NCBI RefSeq assembly: GCF_042677865.1
Contig: NZ_JBHUDD010000050.1
Coordinates: 1 to 64,000 of the forward strand
Length of the DNA: 64,000 nt
Direction of reading: 5' to 3'
Source: Lutimaribacter salitolerans
GTDB taxonomy: Bacteria > Pseudomonadota > Alphaproteobacteria > Rhodobacterales > Rhodobacteraceae
The notes below the pieces were generated by a model that saw only the letters and a list, made by a program, of their open reading frames with translations, did not search any database and was not told the origin of the DNA. Positions within the stretch are counted from its first letter, which is position 1. The number at the start of each line of letters is the position of its first letter. Shown here one piece after another: positions 44,169 to 55,667 of the stretch. The position numbers and the translations under genes were made by a program.

Positions 44169-45890
44169 ATGACACGCCGGTCCCTTCCCACATCCGCCGC
44201 CCTGGCGCTGTTTCTGGCCGCTGTGGCCGGGCTTGGCCTTGGGGCCTGGTCGTGGGGCTACGCCCGGGCGCTGGACCAGTTGGCGCAGCGCGGCGAGGCC
44301 GATCTGACACTGGCCGCCGACCGCCTGACCGGGCAGTTGAAGCTGTATCAGCAGATGGCGGTGCTGCTGGCCGATCACCCGGGTCTGGCTGGCCCTCAGC
44401 CGCGCGCCCTGCTGCTGGCGGCGGCGGACAAGACCGCCGCGCTGGATGTTCTGCTGTTGAACGGGGCGGGGCGGGTTGTTGCCTCGGCCAATGGTACGGA
44501 AAGTACGGATGTGTCCGACCGAGCCTTCTTTCGCCGGGCGCTGCATGGTGCGCTGGGGCAGGACCACGGGCTGAACCCGCGCACGGGGCGGCGCGCGTAT
44601 TACTTTGCCGCGCCCCGGTTCGGGGCCGGGGGACGGGTGGCAGGCGCGCTGGTGGTGGTCGCCAACATCGACAGGGTCGAGGCCGAGTGGCGCGGCGCAC
44701 GCCCGGCGGTGTTCTTTACCGACCGGGGCGGCGAGGTCTTCATCACCAATCGCTCGGAGCTCCTGTACTGGCAGGAGGCGGCACAGGGCCTGCGCCCGCC
44801 CGAGGGAGAGGCGCTGCCCTTTGCGACGCGCGCGAGGGGCCCGCACACCATCTGGATCGAGGACTGGTCGCCGTATGTGCCCAGCCGCGCGCTGCATCTG
44901 GCGCGCGCCCTGCCGGTGATCGGGATGCGCGCACAGGCGTTGATCGACGTGCGCCCCGCGCGGGCCGTGGCGGGGTTGCAGGCGGCGGCGCTGGTGGCGA
45001 TGCTGCTGGCCTTTGGCGCGGTGCTGTTCTGGCTGCTGGGGCGGCGGCGCGTTCTGGCACTGGCCAATGCGCGGCTGGAAACACGGGTGGCCGCGCGCAC
45101 CGCCGCGCTGAGCGACGCCAACGACCGGCTGCGCCGCGAGGTGGCCGAGCGTGTCGCCGCCGAGGCCGCGCTGAAACGTGCACAGGATGATCTGGTGCAG
45201 GCGGGCAAGCTGTCGGCGCTGGGGCAGATGAGCGCCGGAATCAGCCACGAGTTGAACCAGCCGCTGATGGCGATCCAGCAATTTGCCGAGAATGGCGCGG
45301 CCCTGATGGCGCGCGGCAAGCCCGAGGTGGCAGGCGAGAACCTGGGCCGGATCAGCGATCTGGCGGCTCGGATGGCGCGAATCATCCGCAACCTGCGCGC
45401 CTTTGCCCGTAACGAAAGCGAGCCGATGGGCCGGGTGGATATCGTGGCGGTGATCGATGCCGCGCTGGACCTGAGTGCAACGCGGCTGCGCGAGGGCGGC
45501 ATCTCGGTGGGCTGGGCGCGCCCGCCCGGCCCGGTCTGGGTGCGCGGCGGCGAGGTGCGCCTGGGTCAGGTGGTGGTCAACCTGATCGGCAATGCCGCCG
45601 ACGCGATGGCCGGGCGCGACCAGAGGCGGCTGACCATCGCGCTGACCCCCGGCAGCCCCGTCACCCTTGCGATCAGCGACACCGGGCCGGGCATCGCCGA
45701 CCCCGACCGGATGTTCGAGCCGTTCTATACCACCAAGGCGGTGGGCGCGGCACATGGCTTGGGGCTGGGTCTGTCGATCTCATACGGTCTGGTGCAAAGC
45801 TTTGGCGGCAAGATCCGCGGAGCCAACGGGGCGCAGGGCGCGGTGTTCACCGTGGAGCTGGACCCCTGGGCCGAAGAGAGGGCGGCATGA
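44169..45890 (+). CDS. dctB: DctB-like sensor histidine kinase
   Basis: A 573-residue membrane kinase. There is one N-terminal membrane helix (AALALFLAAVAGLGLGAW), a periplasmic double-PAS sensor of about 240 residues, and a second helix (AALVAMLLAFGAVLFWLLG). The transmitter follows: the H-box GISHELNQPLMAI contains His360, and then come the N-box (NLIGNAADAM) and G-boxes (DTGPGIAD, GLGLGLSISYG). DctB kinases sense C4-dicarboxylates and drive their uptake genes. No TRAP or DctA transporter lies nearby. The start is the ATG at 44169, and the stop overlaps dctD (ATGA). Confidence 0.88.
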   Translation: MTRRSLPTSAALALFLAAVAGLGLGAWSWGYARALDQLAQRGEADLTLAADRLTGQLKLYQQMAVLLADHPGLAGPQPRALLLAAADKTAALDVLLLNGAGRVVASANGTESTDVSDRAFFRRALHGALGQDHGLNPRTGRRAYYFAAPRFGAGGRVAGALVVVANIDRVEAEWRGARPAVFFTDRGGEVFITNRSELLYWQEAAQGLRPPEGEALPFATRARGPHTIWIEDWSPYVPSRALHLARALPVIGMRAQALIDVRPARAVAGLQAAALVAMLLAFGAVLFWLLGRRRVLALANARLETRVAARTAALSDANDRLRREVAERVAAEAALKRAQDDLVQAGKLSALGQMSAGISHELNQPLMAIQQFAENGAALMARGKPEVAGENLGRISDLAARMARIIRNLRAFARNESEPMGRVDIVAVIDAALDLSATRLREGGISVGWARPPGPVWVRGGEVRLGQVVVNLIGNAADAMAGRDQRRLTIALTPGSPVTLAISDTGPGIADPDRMFEPFYTTKAVGAAHGLGLGLSISYGLVQSFGGKIRGANGAQGAVFTVELDPWAEERAA

Positions 45891-47116
45891 CGCGCAAGGT
45901 GCTGGTGGTGGATGATGACACGGCGGTGCGCGCGGCGCTGGCGCAGACGCTGGACCTGGCCGATCTGCAGGCGATCCCCGTCGGGTCGTTCATCGAGGCG
46001 CGCGATCACATCGGCGACGGCTTTGACGGGGTGGTCCTGTCGGACATGCGCATGCCCGGGCGCGACGGGTTTCACCTGCTGGATCATTGCCGCGGGGTGG
46101 ATGCGGACCTGCCGGTGATCCTGCTGACCGGGCAGGGCGATATCCCGATGGCGGTGCGGGCGATGGCGCAGGGGGCGTTCGGGTTTCTGGAAAAACCCTG
46201 CCCGCCGGCGGACCTGCTGGCGGTGATCTCTCGCGCCTTGCACGCGCGTGCGCTGGTGCTCGAGAACCGGCGCATGAAGGCGCAGCTTGAAGCCGGCGAT
46301 GCCGCGGCACGATTGCTGTTCGGACAGTCGGACCTGGCCAATGCGCTGCGCGCGCGGGTGCGCATCGTGGCGCAGGCGGGGGCGGAGGTGCTGGTCAGCG
46401 GCCCGCCCGGCAGCGGGATTTCCAAGGTGGCCGAGGTGGTGCACCTGTGCGCGCCCCGCGCCAAGGGGCCGTTCGTGAAACGCGCCGGCGCGGGGCTGGA
46501 CCCGGAGGGATTCATGGCCGCCTGTGCCGAGGCGGCGGGCGGATCGCTGTTTCTGGACGAGGTGGGCAACCTGCCGCCCGAAACCCAGTTCGCCGCGTTC
46601 GAAAGGATCGAGGCCGGCATGACCGCGCGGGTGATCGCCGGGTCCAGCGCCGATCTGGCGCAGGCGGCGGGGCAGGGCGCGTTCATGCCCGACCTGTTCT
46701 ACCGGCTGGACGTGATGCGCGTGCGCATCCCGTCGTTGACCGAACGCCCCGAAGACATCCCTGTGCTGTTTCGCCACTACGTGGCTCAGGCCAGCGAACA
46801 GGCCGGTCTGCGCCCGCCCGAGATCACGCAGGAGGTCATCGCGGGGTTGATGGCGCAGGACTGGCCCGGAAACGCCCGCGCGCTGATGAGTGCCGCGATG
46901 CGCTTTGCCCTCGGTCTGGGGCAGGAGGACGCGCAGGGGGATACCGGGCTGGGTCTGGCCGAACAGATGGCGCAGGTCGAGCGGTCCTTGCTGATCGAGG
47001 CGCTGCGCCGTGCGGAAGGCCGGGCCAGCCTTGCCGCCGAGCGGTTGAAACTGCCGCGCAAGACCTTCTACGACAAGCTGGCGCGGTTCGGGCTGCGGGC
47101 GGATGCGTTCCGGTGA
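45887..47116 (+). CDS. dctD: DctD-like response regulator with degenerate AAA+ domain
   Basis: A 409-residue NtrC-family regulator. The receiver has the phospho-acceptor Asp53 (VVLSDMRMPGRDG) and Lys in EKPCPPADLL. The central domain keeps Walker B (GGSLFLDEVG) and DLFYRLDVMRVRIPSLTERPEDI. However, the Walker A site (residues 172-180) reads GPPGSGISK, without the Lys-Thr pair, and the whole loop holding GAFTGA is missing. A Fis-type helix-turn-helix closes it (ASLAAERLKLPRKTFYDKLARFGL). Without GAFTGA it should not activate sigma-54; NtrC of Rhodobacter is a known precedent that works with sigma-70. Confidence 0.9.
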   Translation: MTRKVLVVDDDTAVRAALAQTLDLADLQAIPVGSFIEARDHIGDGFDGVVLSDMRMPGRDGFHLLDHCRGVDADLPVILLTGQGDIPMAVRAMAQGAFGFLEKPCPPADLLAVISRALHARALVLENRRMKAQLEAGDAAARLLFGQSDLANALRARVRIVAQAGAEVLVSGPPGSGISKVAEVVHLCAPRAKGPFVKRAGAGLDPEGFMAACAEAAGGSLFLDEVGNLPPETQFAAFERIEAGMTARVIAGSSADLAQAAGQGAFMPDLFYRLDVMRVRIPSLTERPEDIPVLFRHYVAQASEQAGLRPPEITQEVIAGLMAQDWPGNARALMSAAMRFALGLGQEDAQGDTGLGLAEQMAQVERSLLIEALRRAEGRASLAAERLKLPRKTFYDKLARFGLRADAFR

Positions 47117-47172
47117 TCCGTCCGGGGCGCTGCCCAGGGGTTGGGTCGCGCGTGCCGCGCGCCGCCCGGACT

Positions 47173-47189
47173 GGGGGGCGCTGCCCCCC
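47173..47189. repeat. GC hairpin of the dispersed repeat type, copy F
   Basis: A perfect stem, GGGGGGC-GCT-GCCCCCC, lies between dctD and ccmA. A shorter related motif, GGGGCGCTGCCC, occurs at 47123-47134. The hairpin core GGGGGCGCTGCCCCC is shared with copies A and D. It may stop transcription from dctD. Confidence 0.65.
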
Positions 47190-47194
47190 GTCCC

Positions 47195-47195
47195 N
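47195..47195. other. Ambiguous base (N)
   Basis: The only N in the window, six bases after the GC hairpin at 47173-47189. It lies outside any called gene, and it shows that the hairpin hindered sequencing or assembly here. Confidence 0.99.
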
Positions 47196-47250
47196 TGCCT
47201 GCGCTGGCTTGTCTCTTTTCGCCGCGCGCGGGATGGGGTAAGCGACCGGT

Positions 47251-47868
47251 ATGGAATTGAAAGTCACCGATCTGTCCGTTGCCCGTGGGGGCGTGCCCGT
47301 GCTGGAAGGCGTGTCCTTTACCCTGCGCGCGGGCGAGGCGCTGGTGCTGCGCGGCCCCAACGGGGTGGGCAAGACCACGCTGTTGCGCAGCGTTGCAGGA
47401 TTGCAGCCGCCGCTGTCCGGCCAGGTCGGGCTGGACCGCGAGTCGATGGCCTATGCCGGGCATGCGGATGGCATCAAGGCCACGCTGAGCGTGCGCGAGA
47501 ACCTGGATTTCTGGGCGGATGTCTTTGCCACCGACCGGGTGGGCAAGGCGCTGGCGGCGTTCGAACTGGACGGTCTGGCCGATCGTCACGCGGGCAACCT
47601 GTCGGCCGGTCAGAAGCGGCGGCTGGGGCTGGCGCGCATGGTGGTGACCGGGCGTCCGGTCTGGGTGCTGGACGAGCCCACCGTGTCGCTGGACGTGGAC
47701 GCCGTGGCGATGTTTGCATGGGCGGTGCGCGCGCATCTGCGCGATGGAGGCATGGCATTGATAGCGACCCATATCGATCTGGGGCTGGACGAGGCCCGGG
47801 TGCTGAACCTGGGCCCGTTCCGTGCCCGTGCGCCCGAACCCGATGATTTCGACGGGGCCTTCCTGTGA
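47251..47868 (+). CDS. ccmA: Heme exporter ATP-binding protein CcmA
   Basis: A 205-residue ABC ATPase. Walker A is RGPNGVGKTTLLRSVAGL (near residue 33), the signature is LSAGQKRRLGLARM, and Walker B is VWVLDEPTVSLD. With CcmB, CcmC and CcmD it releases heme-loaded CcmE for cytochrome c maturation at the inner membrane. It is the first gene of ccmABCDG. CcmE, F, H and I are not in the window. Confidence 0.95.
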   Translation: MELKVTDLSVARGGVPVLEGVSFTLRAGEALVLRGPNGVGKTTLLRSVAGLQPPLSGQVGLDRESMAYAGHADGIKATLSVRENLDFWADVFATDRVGKALAAFELDGLADRHAGNLSAGQKRRLGLARMVVTGRPVWVLDEPTVSLDVDAVAMFAWAVRAHLRDGGMALIATHIDLGLDEARVLNLGPFRARAPEPDDFDGAFL

Positions 47869-48521
47869 TCGCGCTGCTGGTCCGCGACATGCGGCTGGGC
47901 ACGCGCGCGGGGGGCGGCTTTGGTCTGGGGCTGGCGTTTTTCCTGATCGTGGTGGTGCTGGTGCCCTTTGGCGTCGGACCCGAGACCGGGCGGCTGTCGG
48001 GGATTGCGCCCGGCATCCTGTGGCTGGGGGCCTTGCTGGCCTGCCTGTTGTCGCTGGACCGTGTCTTTGCGCTGGACTGGGAGGATGGCAGCCTGGATTT
48101 GCTCGCGACCTCGCCCTTGCCGATGGAAGCGGCGGTCAGCGTCAAGGCGCTGGCGCATTGGCTGACCACCGGCCTGCCGCTGGTGCTGGTGGCGCCTGCG
48201 CTGGGTGTGCTGCTGAGCCTGCCTGTGCAGGGCTATGTGCCGCTGGTCGCCTCGCTGGCCCTGGGCACGCCGGCGCTGTCGGTGATCGGCACCTTCGGGG
48301 CGGCGCTGACCGTGGGGCTGAAGCGCGGGGGGCTGCTGCTGAGCCTGCTGGTGCTGCCGCTTTACATGCCCACGCTTATCTTCGGGGCCGAGGCCGCGCG
48401 GCGGGGGGCCGAAGGCATGGAAATCACCACCCCGCTGCTGATGCTGGCGGGGATCACCTGCGGCACGATCGCGCTTTTGCCTTTTGCCTCGGCTGCGGTA
48501 TTGCGGGTAAACCTGCGCTGA
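47865..48521 (+). CDS. ccmB: Heme exporter membrane protein CcmB
   Basis: A 218-residue polytopic protein with about six membrane helices and the CcmB pattern (ALLVRDMRLGTRAGGGFGLGLAFFLIVVVLVPFGVGPE and AALTVGLKRGGLLLSLLVLPLYMPTLIFG). It starts with GTG inside a four-base overlap with the ccmA stop. The normal length is about 220 residues. It works with CcmA as the permease of the heme-handling ABC complex. Confidence 0.95.
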   Translation: MIALLVRDMRLGTRAGGGFGLGLAFFLIVVVLVPFGVGPETGRLSGIAPGILWLGALLACLLSLDRVFALDWEDGSLDLLATSPLPMEAAVSVKALAHWLTTGLPLVLVAPALGVLLSLPVQGYVPLVASLALGTPALSVIGTFGAALTVGLKRGGLLLSLLVLPLYMPTLIFGAEAARRGAEGMEITTPLLMLAGITCGTIALLPFASAAVLRVNLR

Positions 48522-48569
48522 CACAGATTTGACTTGCGCGCGGCCTCGCGCGCGCGGAAAGAGAGACCC

Positions 48570-49319
48570 ATGGCATCGTTCTGGCAATACGCAAATCCCA
48601 AGAAGTTCGTCGAGACGACAGACCGGCTGTTGCCCTGGCTGTCGGGACTGGCGCTGCTGAGTATGGGCGTCGGGCTGATATGGGGGTTTTTCTTTACCCC
48701 TGATGATTTCCGGCAGGGCAGCACGGTCAAGATCATCTATCTGCATGTGCCCGCGGCGCTGATGGCGATCAACATCTGGTTGATGATGCTGGTGGCGTCG
48801 CTGGTCTGGATCGTGCGGCGGCATCATGTCTCGGCGCTGGCAGCGCGGGCGGCGGCCCCGGTGGGGGCGGTGATGACGGTGATCGCGCTGGCGACCGGCG
48901 CGATCTGGGGCCAGCCGATGTGGGGCACATGGTGGGCCTGGGACCCGCGGCTGACCTCGTTCCTGATCCTGTTCCTGTTCTACCTGGGCTACATGGCGCT
49001 ATGGGCCGCGATCGAGGATGACGACACGGCGGCGGACCTGACATCGGTGCTGTGCCTTGTCGGATCGGTCTTTGCGCTGCTGTCGCGCTATGCGGTGAAT
49101 TTCTGGAACCAGGGCCTGCATCAGGGGGCGTCGGTCATGCGGGCGGGGGCGCTGGCGGGTGACACGCAGGAGCGGGTGTCGAATGTCTATGCCGTGCCGC
49201 TGTTCGTCTGCATCGCGGGCTTCGTTCTGTTGTTCATCGCGCTGGTGTTTCTGCGCACGCAAACCGAAATCCGCGCGCGCCGGATGCGCGCCCTTCTGGC
49301 CCGGGAGCGCCTGCAATGA
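48570..49319 (+). CDS. ccmC: Heme exporter protein CcmC
   Basis: A 249-residue membrane protein with six helices. It carries the tryptophan-rich heme-binding motif GQPMWGTWWAWDPRLTS (around residue 115) and external histidines in IIYLHVPAALMAI and NQGLHQGASVM. CcmC loads heme onto CcmE. The start at 48570 fits the family; a longer reading adds 12 basic residues. The stop overlaps ccmD (ATGA at 49316-49319). Confidence 0.95.
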   Translation: MASFWQYANPKKFVETTDRLLPWLSGLALLSMGVGLIWGFFFTPDDFRQGSTVKIIYLHVPAALMAINIWLMMLVASLVWIVRRHHVSALAARAAAPVGAVMTVIALATGAIWGQPMWGTWWAWDPRLTSFLILFLFYLGYMALWAAIEDDDTAADLTSVLCLVGSVFALLSRYAVNFWNQGLHQGASVMRAGALAGDTQERVSNVYAVPLFVCIAGFVLLFIALVFLRTQTEIRARRMRALLARERLQ

Positions 49320-49474
49320 TGCCTGATCTTGGCAAATACGCCGATGCGGTCTTGTCATCCTACGGGGTGTCCATCGTGCTGTTGCTGGTGCTTGTGGTCG
49401 CATCGGTGCGGCGCGCGCGCCGGGTGCGGGCCGAACTGGACGAAGTGGAACAAAGGGTGCGGCGCAATGGCTAG
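49316..49474 (+). CDS. ccmD: Heme exporter protein CcmD
   Basis: A 52-residue protein with a soluble N-terminus (MPDLGKYADAVLSSYG), one membrane helix (VSIVLLLVLVVASVRRA) and a basic, charged tail. Its size, topology and place between ccmC and ccmG identify it. CcmD is needed to release holo-CcmE. It starts at ATG 49316 or the next ATG at 49319 and overlaps ccmG by eight bases. Confidence 0.9.
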   Translation: MMPDLGKYADAVLSSYGVSIVLLLVLVVASVRRARRVRAELDEVEQRVRRNG

Positions 49475-50012
49475 ATTTTCGCCCCTGATGATGGCACCTC
49501 CGCTGGTCTTTGCCGGGTTGGCGGTGATGTTCTGGATCGGCATGGCGCGCGAGGATCCCAACCAGTTGCCCACGGCGCTGGCGGGGCGCGCGGCCCCGGC
49601 GGTGGCGATGACCCCGCTGGAGGGCAAACCCGGGTTCACCGACGCCGATCTGCGCGCCGGCGATGTGACGCTGGTGAACTACTGGGCAAGCTGGTGCGCG
49701 CCCTGCCGGGTCGAACATCCGCAGCTTGAGGCGCTGGCGGCGGACGGGCTGACCATTTATGGCGTGAACTACAAGGACAAGCCGGACAACGCATTGAAAT
49801 TCCTTGTTGATCTGGGCGATCCCTATGCCGGGATCGGGGCGGATGACGAAGGGCGGATGGCGCTGGACTGGGGCGTCTACGGCGTGCCCGAAACCTATGT
49901 GATCGACGGCAACGGCGTGATCGTGGCGCGCCATGCCGGGCCGGTGACGCAGCGGGTGCTTGAAACCACACTGATGCCCGCGATCGAGGCGGCGCGGGCC
50001 GCGACGCAGTGA
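49467..50012 (+). CDS. ccmG: Thiol:disulfide interchange protein CcmG/DsbE
   Basis: A 181-residue thioredoxin-like protein anchored by an N-terminal helix (MMAPPLVFAGLAVMFWIGM). The active site is NYWASWCAPCRVEHPQ (WCAPC), and the cis-proline loop is YGVPETYVID, as in CcmG. It keeps apocytochrome c cysteines reduced for heme attachment in the periplasm. The start overlaps the end of ccmD, completing a fully coupled ccmABCDG run. Confidence 0.95.
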   Translation: MARFSPLMMAPPLVFAGLAVMFWIGMAREDPNQLPTALAGRAAPAVAMTPLEGKPGFTDADLRAGDVTLVNYWASWCAPCRVEHPQLEALAADGLTIYGVNYKDKPDNALKFLVDLGDPYAGIGADDEGRMALDWGVYGVPETYVIDGNGVIVARHAGPVTQRVLETTLMPAIEAARAATQ

Positions 50013-50114
50013 AGTCGCAGACACCGTGCGGCGCTGTTGGCTGCGCCAAGGCGCCCCGCCCGCCGTCCCGTGGAGTGCTGGAAACTGCTTTGGGCGCACC
50101 GGAATGCGGTGAGA

Positions 50115-50816
50115 TTACAGTCGGTAACCGCCTGATACGGTGAGGATTTCGCCGGTGATCGCTGCCGCGGCGGGCGAGGCCAGAAAGCGCACGGCCTGGG
50201 CGATGTCCTGCGGCGTGGCGAGGCTGCCGAGGGCGGTCATCTCGATGAACCTGGCGGTGAGGTCGGGGTCGCGCGGGGCCTCGGGCGTGTTGATGGCGCC
50301 GGGGGCCACTGCGTTGACGCGGATGCCCCTTGGTCCCAGTTCTTTGGCCATGGCGCGGGTCCACAGATCAAGGGCAGCCTTGGTCGCGCCATACATGCCG
50401 GCACCCATCGGTGGCAGGCGGGCGTTGACCGACGATATGTTGACGATGGCGGCCCCGGGCGACAGATGCGGCAGGGCGGCGGCCAGCAATTCTGCCGGGG
50501 CGGTCAGGTGCATCGTTGTCATGGCGGCGATATCGTCGCGCGCGATGGTCCCGGCCGGGGTGGGGATGACGCAGCCTGCGTTGTTCACGATCACGTCGAT
50601 CCGGCCAAAGCGGGCCAGTGTCCGGGCAATGACGTCCTCTGCCGCGCCGGGGGCGGTCAGATCGGCCTGAATGGCCAGCGCGTCGGGCAGGTCTGCTGCG
50701 ACCGCATCGGGCGGTGTGGTGTTCCAGGTGAAGGCCACCGCGTGATCGCGTGCCAGTTCGGTCGTGATCGCGCGGCCAAGCCCGCGTGCGCCGCCGGTGA
50801 TCAGGGCTGTTCTCAT
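50115..50816 (-). CDS. SDR family oxidoreductase
   Basis: A 233-residue FabG-like short-chain dehydrogenase. The cofactor motif is TGGARGLGRAI, then come VNNAG, the catalytic Ser in NISSVNARLPP, the YxxxK site in YGATKAALDLW, and the close GEILTVSGGYRL. It probably uses NADP(H), judged from the motif type only. The substrate is unknown. It ends about 100 bases after ccmG in convergent orientation, and its start is just past the acnA terminator. Confidence 0.88.
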   Translation of the reverse strand: MRTALITGGARGLGRAITTELARDHAVAFTWNTTPPDAVAADLPDALAIQADLTAPGAAEDVIARTLARFGRIDVIVNNAGCVIPTPAGTIARDDIAAMTTMHLTAPAELLAAALPHLSPGAAIVNISSVNARLPPMGAGMYGATKAALDLWTRAMAKELGPRGIRVNAVAPGAINTPEAPRDPDLTARFIEMTALGSLATPQDIAQAVRFLASPAAAAITGEILTVSGGYRL

Positions 50817-50834
50817 GGCTGTGCCTTTATGAAA

Positions 50835-50859
50835 AAGGGGCGCCTATTGGGCGCCCCTT
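50835..50859 (-). terminator. Terminator after acnA
   Basis: A perfect 10-bp stem, AAGGGGCGCC/GGCGCCCCTT, with a five-base loop. In the minus direction it is followed by a run of T. It lies about 30 bases after the acnA stop and stands just upstream of the SDR start. Confidence 0.85.
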
Positions 50860-50890
50860 GGTGTGTCATGGATGCGTCATCCACGGGCCA

Positions 50891-53644
<2,754 letters not shown>

Positions 53645-53727
53645 AAAGGCCTCCGTGCTTGCGGCGATAACTTGGCTGGCTTGCTTCTGCCGCATCCCCG
53701 GTATCCGATCAAGAGGGCAGGTGGAAA

Positions 53728-53756
53728 TATGTATACCATTGCACACAAAAAACCAA
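53728..53756 (-). promoter_or_regulatory. Candidate promoter for acnA
   Basis: On the minus strand TTGGTT (53751-53756) is followed after 17 bases by TACATA (53728-53733), in an AT-rich patch that stands out from its surroundings. It would give a leader of about 75 bases for acnA. The match is moderate. Confidence 0.35.
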
Positions 53757-53847
53757 TGCACATGTGACTTGGCTCTCGCAAAGGCTTGATTGGTTATTTC
53801 AGACCGGCTTGGCTAAGGTCTGCGTCAGGCAAAGAAATGGGTAGGCA

Positions 53848-54594
53848 ATGACTGGTAAGCTGACAGCGTGGTTCGTCGCGGCGGTTGTGATGTGGGGTGG
53901 GCTGGTGCAGGCCCAGACATCAGGTCAGGCTTCGGCCCGGACGCAAGATCAGGCGCAAACCCCGCCCGTGGTGGTCGAGCTGTTCACCAGTCAGGGCTGC
54001 TCGTCCTGCCCGCCCGCCGACAAGCTGTTGCACGAACTGGCCAAGCGGGATGACGTGATCGCGCTGGCGCTGCATGTGGACTACTGGGATTACATCGGCT
54101 GGAAGGATGTGTTCGCCAAGCCCGGCCACACCGCGCGGCAAAAGGCCTATGCGGTTTCGGCCGGTCGCCGCAGCGTCTATACCCCGCAGATGATCATCGA
54201 CGGCAGCGATCACGTCGTGGGCAATCACCCGGTCGATGTGGCCGATCTGGTGCGCGCCCATGCCGATCGCGCGCGGGCCGTGGTGCTGGAGGTCCGCCGC
54301 GAAGGCACGGACGGTCTGCGGATCGACCTGCGCGCGCAGGGCCGCGCGGCGGCGCCGATGATCGTGCAACTGGTGCGCTATATTCCGCAGCAGACTGTCG
54401 AGATCAAACGCGGCGAGAACGCGGGCAAAAGCCTGAGCTATGCCAATATCGTCAGCGACTGGGACATACTGGCGGAATGGGACGGGCGCGCGCCACTGGT
54501 GATCGAGGCCAAGGTACCGGGAAAGAACCCCGTTGTGGTGCTGGTGCAGCACAAGGGGCCAGGGATGATCGAGGCCGCCGCCCACCTGCGTTGA
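53848..54594 (+). CDS. DUF1223 thioredoxin-fold secreted protein
   Basis: A 248-residue exported protein. The signal peptide is MTGKLTAWFVAAVVMWGGLVQAQ. The DUF1223 domain has VVELFTSQGCSSCPPADKLLHELA with a CSSC pair like a thioredoxin site, then HVDYWDYIGWKDVFAKP and YTPQMIIDGSDHVVG. The fold suggests a periplasmic thiol or redox role, perhaps linked to cytochrome maturation next door, but the activity is not established. It is divergent from acnA. Confidence 0.85.
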   Translation: MTGKLTAWFVAAVVMWGGLVQAQTSGQASARTQDQAQTPPVVVELFTSQGCSSCPPADKLLHELAKRDDVIALALHVDYWDYIGWKDVFAKPGHTARQKAYAVSAGRRSVYTPQMIIDGSDHVVGNHPVDVADLVRAHADRARAVVLEVRREGTDGLRIDLRAQGRAAAPMIVQLVRYIPQQTVEIKRGENAGKSLSYANIVSDWDILAEWDGRAPLVIEAKVPGKNPVVVLVQHKGPGMIEAAAHLR

Positions 54595-54730
54595 TCTTGC
54601 CCTTGTCAGGATGAGCGCGGGCAGGCCCGCGCGCTGCCTGTCTCGGCCCGGGCCCTTGGCCCGTGCCTCGGGCCGCGTGGTGCGACCGGGTTGCCAGACA
54701 CGGTGCGCGGCAAGCATGGCCGGTGTCGGA

Positions 54731-54766
54731 GCCTCCGGCGGGGATATTTTCAGAGAGAGGAAAACA
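54731..54766. repeat. Intergenic dispersed repeat, copy C
   Basis: This reads GCCTCCGGCGGGGATATTTT and then AGAGAGAGGAAAAC. It ends four bases before the stop of the acyltransferase gene on the other strand. The GATATTT...GAGAGAGGAAA tail is shared with copies A and B, and GCCTCCGGCGGG with copy E. Confidence 0.7.
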
Positions 54767-54770
54767 GGGG

Positions 54771-55667
54771 TCAGATCTGCTGGCCCGTGCCCTTCCAGCG
54801 GCGGTGGATCCAGAACCATTGGTCCGGGTGCTGGCGGACAAGGGATTCGAGCGATGCGTTGACCGCGCGCGTCATGGTGTCAGGGTCCGTATGCGGAATC
54901 GGCGCTTCGAGCCGGATGCTGAAATCAAGGCCGTTTTCCTGCCGGATCGAGAAGGTGGGGATCAGCACCGCATCGTATCTGATCGCCAGTTCCGCCGTTG
55001 CCAGCGAAGTGCGGGCGGGCTGGCCGAAAAAGGGCAGGGCAGGCGCGTTCGAGACCGACAGGTCGGTCAGAACGCCCAGCACACCGCCGCCTTTCAGGTG
55101 GCGGACCATCTGGACCATGCCCGCGCGGCCCTGTTCGAACATCGGCTGGCCGATGGCCCCGATGGACCGGACGTAATGGGCGTTGAAATAGGGGTTGCGC
55201 ATGCGCCGGTAGAGCGCGCCCATATCGTGCCCGCGCGCGATCAGCGCGGCGCGCGCGGCGTCGTAATTGCCGAAATGCGCGGTCACCAGAATCACCGGAC
55301 GGCCCTGCGCGCGGGCGTGCTCGAGCGCGGCAAGGCCCGGGCCCCCGATCGGGGACCGGCTGGCGCGGGCGGTGAAATCGGCGCCTGAATAGATCTCGAT
55401 CAGGGTGCGGCCCGCGTTGTCGGGCACGGTGCGTAAAAGGCGTGCCACGTCGGGGCCGGGCAGGTCAGGCAGCGCGTGGGCCAGGTTGTCGCGGATGCGC
55501 CGACGCCAGCCTGCCAGGGGCGCGATCACCCGCGAGGCCAGCCAGCCCATCAACGGCACCCGCCAGCGATAGGGCAGCGCCAGCGCCAGGCCGAACATCG
55601 CGCGCAGGGCCAGATTTGTCGCCCCGTAGCGCAGGCGCTGGGGCAGGGGCAGCTTGGGGTCGCTCAT
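54771..55667 (-). CDS. LpxL/HtrB-type lysophospholipid or lipid A acyltransferase
   Basis: A 298-residue membrane-bound acyltransferase. An N-terminal hydrophobic segment (ALRAMFGLALALPYRW) precedes the HxxxxD/E motif VTAHFGNYDAA (His about residue 123). ALYRRMRNPYFNAHYV and the C-terminal DQWFWIHRRWK are marks of the lauroyl/myristoyl acyltransferase family that adds secondary chains to lipid A. Its start overlaps the stop of the DMT transporter gene as ATGA, so the two are coupled. Confidence 0.88.
   Translation of the reverse strand: MSDPKLPLPQRLRYGATNLALRAMFGLALALPYRWRVPLMGWLASRVIAPLAGWRRRIRDNLAHALPDLPGPDVARLLRTVPDNAGRTLIEIYSGADFTARASRSPIGGPGLAALEHARAQGRPVILVTAHFGNYDAARAALIARGHDMGALYRRMRNPYFNAHYVRSIGAIGQPMFEQGRAGMVQMVRHLKGGGVLGVLTDLSVSNAPALPFFGQPARTSLATAELAIRYDAVLIPTFSIRQENGLDFSIRLEAPIPHTDPDTMTRAVNASLESLVRQHPDQWFWIHRRWKGTGQQI

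Noticed and set aside
46447..47241. Plus-strand ORF through dctD into the N-containing gap
   Set aside because: It is an out-of-frame shadow of dctD with an Arg/Gly-rich translation, and it contains the ambiguous base.
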